From Chaetoderma sp. LZ-2023a (taxonomy: Eukaryota; Mollusca; Caudofoveata; Chaetodermatida; Chaetodermatidae), in the NCBI GenBank assembly GCA_034401795.1, contig CM067372.1, positions 17,697,924 through 17,761,923 of the forward strand: a DNA stretch of 64,000 bases. The letters run 5' to 3'. Below, one piece after another: positions 63,416 to 64,000 of the stretch. The notes under the pieces are model-generated. The model was not told the DNA's origin, did no database searches, and saw only the letters and a list, made by a program, of their open reading frames with translations. The number at the start of each line of letters is the position of its first letter. Within the stretch, counting starts at the first letter, position 1. The translations under genes and the position numbers were made by a program.

Positions 63416-63859
63416 GATCAAACTACTACTATGAAGGCAATTTAGTCCAGTCAAATTAACACAAGTTTTGACAAAACCTACCACTAATTGCAACAGAGAT
63501 GCAACCACCTAGAATCTATTCAGTAGGGTCGCCTAGATGATAGGTAAAAAATCTAATAAAATATTTTGGGCGGAACATGTAGAATTCAAGATGGCTTCCA
63601 ATCGAGTATAATATGGCACATATCTCTCATATTAGACCACATAAATTTATTACGAGTAGATAGAAACATGGCCCTAATCTACTGAAAAATGATGTTTTCT
63701 GCATTCCATGACCACTCTATGATGTCACAACCCAATAGCTAGTTCGAGGTTTGCAAACCATTTCTACATTCAGGAGATCACTTAAGAAGACCACCTGTGA
63801 AAGGGACCGGGCATTTGCGCTGATAGATTCGGTATCTAAGTCAACAAAGCCAACCAGAT
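63416..63859. other. Intron 8 sequence
   Basis: No feature recognised. Confidence 0.45.
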
Positions 63860-64000
63860 CATTGGTATAATGTGAAGATCCTTTGTCTGCCTGGAGGTCA
63901 ACACGCTTGTGCTGCTGTACAAAAGCAAAATCCTAGTGAGACCACATCTAGAATATTGGAATTCTGTATGGGCCACTTTGTGTAAGAAAGATATCTGCCT
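63860..64000 (+). pseudogene. LINE reverse transcriptase thumb fragment, cut by the window edge
   Basis: Reads LVLLYKSKILVRPHLEYW, NSVWATLCKKDIC in one frame (63900-64000). The R-P-x-L-E-Y motif is the thumb landmark of CR1/Jockey-like polymerases, also seen at 12950-12990 and near 8840. Only this short part lies in the window. Confidence 0.75.

Overview
This is metazoan genomic DNA, mostly AT-rich and non-coding. The only host gene I can support is one heterotrimeric G-protein alpha-subunit gene (G-alpha) on the + strand. Its first eight coding exons run from 18441 to 62337; the last exon(s), about 60 residues, lie beyond the right edge. Introns with consensus GT-AG borders, tRNA-derived SINEs, DIRS, Penelope-like and CR1/RTE/I-like elements, and short repeats rich in AGGTCA half-sites all suggest a marine invertebrate, perhaps a lophotrochozoan such as a mollusc or brachiopod. 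The species cannot be fixed from sequence alone.

Layout. 1-17 kb is a graveyard of nested transposons: the 3' end of a DIRS element (1-1820) inserted in a PHD-finger/endonuclease LINE (1821-3790, minus); an RTE-like LINE split by a hAT-like element (5590-8285) that itself holds a 5'-truncated LINE; an I-clade-like LINE (8610-11433, minus); a degenerate AGGTCA repeat block; a CR1-like LINE 3' end; a Penelope-like element; and a four-copy, 345-bp tandem array of a tRNA-derived SINE. The G-alpha gene starts at 18441. Its introns contain a 5.5-kb 48-bp minisatellite (20.5-26.0 kb), a 1.3-kb 67-bp minisatellite (26.0-27.4 kb), foldback elements, a hAT-like element just upstream of exon 4, an I-like LINE remnant, and three full-length DIRS-type tyrosine-recombinase retrotransposons (35179-42211 minus; 43751-50728 plus; 51098-57983 plus). 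Exon 5 sits in the gap between the first two DIRS copies.

The DIRS copies fall into two families, A (35-42 kb, 51-58 kb) and B (1-1.8 kb, 43.8-50.7 kb). Each full-length copy has the expected layout: inverted terminal repeats, a gag-like ORF1, a reverse transcriptase/RNase H ORF, a tyrosine recombinase in another frame overlapping its end, and an internal complementary region near the 3' end that mirrors both termini. Only the copy at 35-42 kb has long intact frames.

The most unusual signal is at G-alpha splice junctions. A 52-bp tandem array starts inside exon 5 and repeats the exon 3' end plus its GT donor about 18 times. A 33-bp array starts inside exon 8 and does the same with that exon's 3' end and GTAAGC donor about 33 times. 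The acceptor tract before exon 4 is also duplicated. Three exons of one gene therefore carry tandem copies of their own splice-site regions. Exon 5 also carries Ser at the switch I position that is Gly in most G-alphas; the same Gly-to-Ser change is the classic RGS-insensitive mutation.
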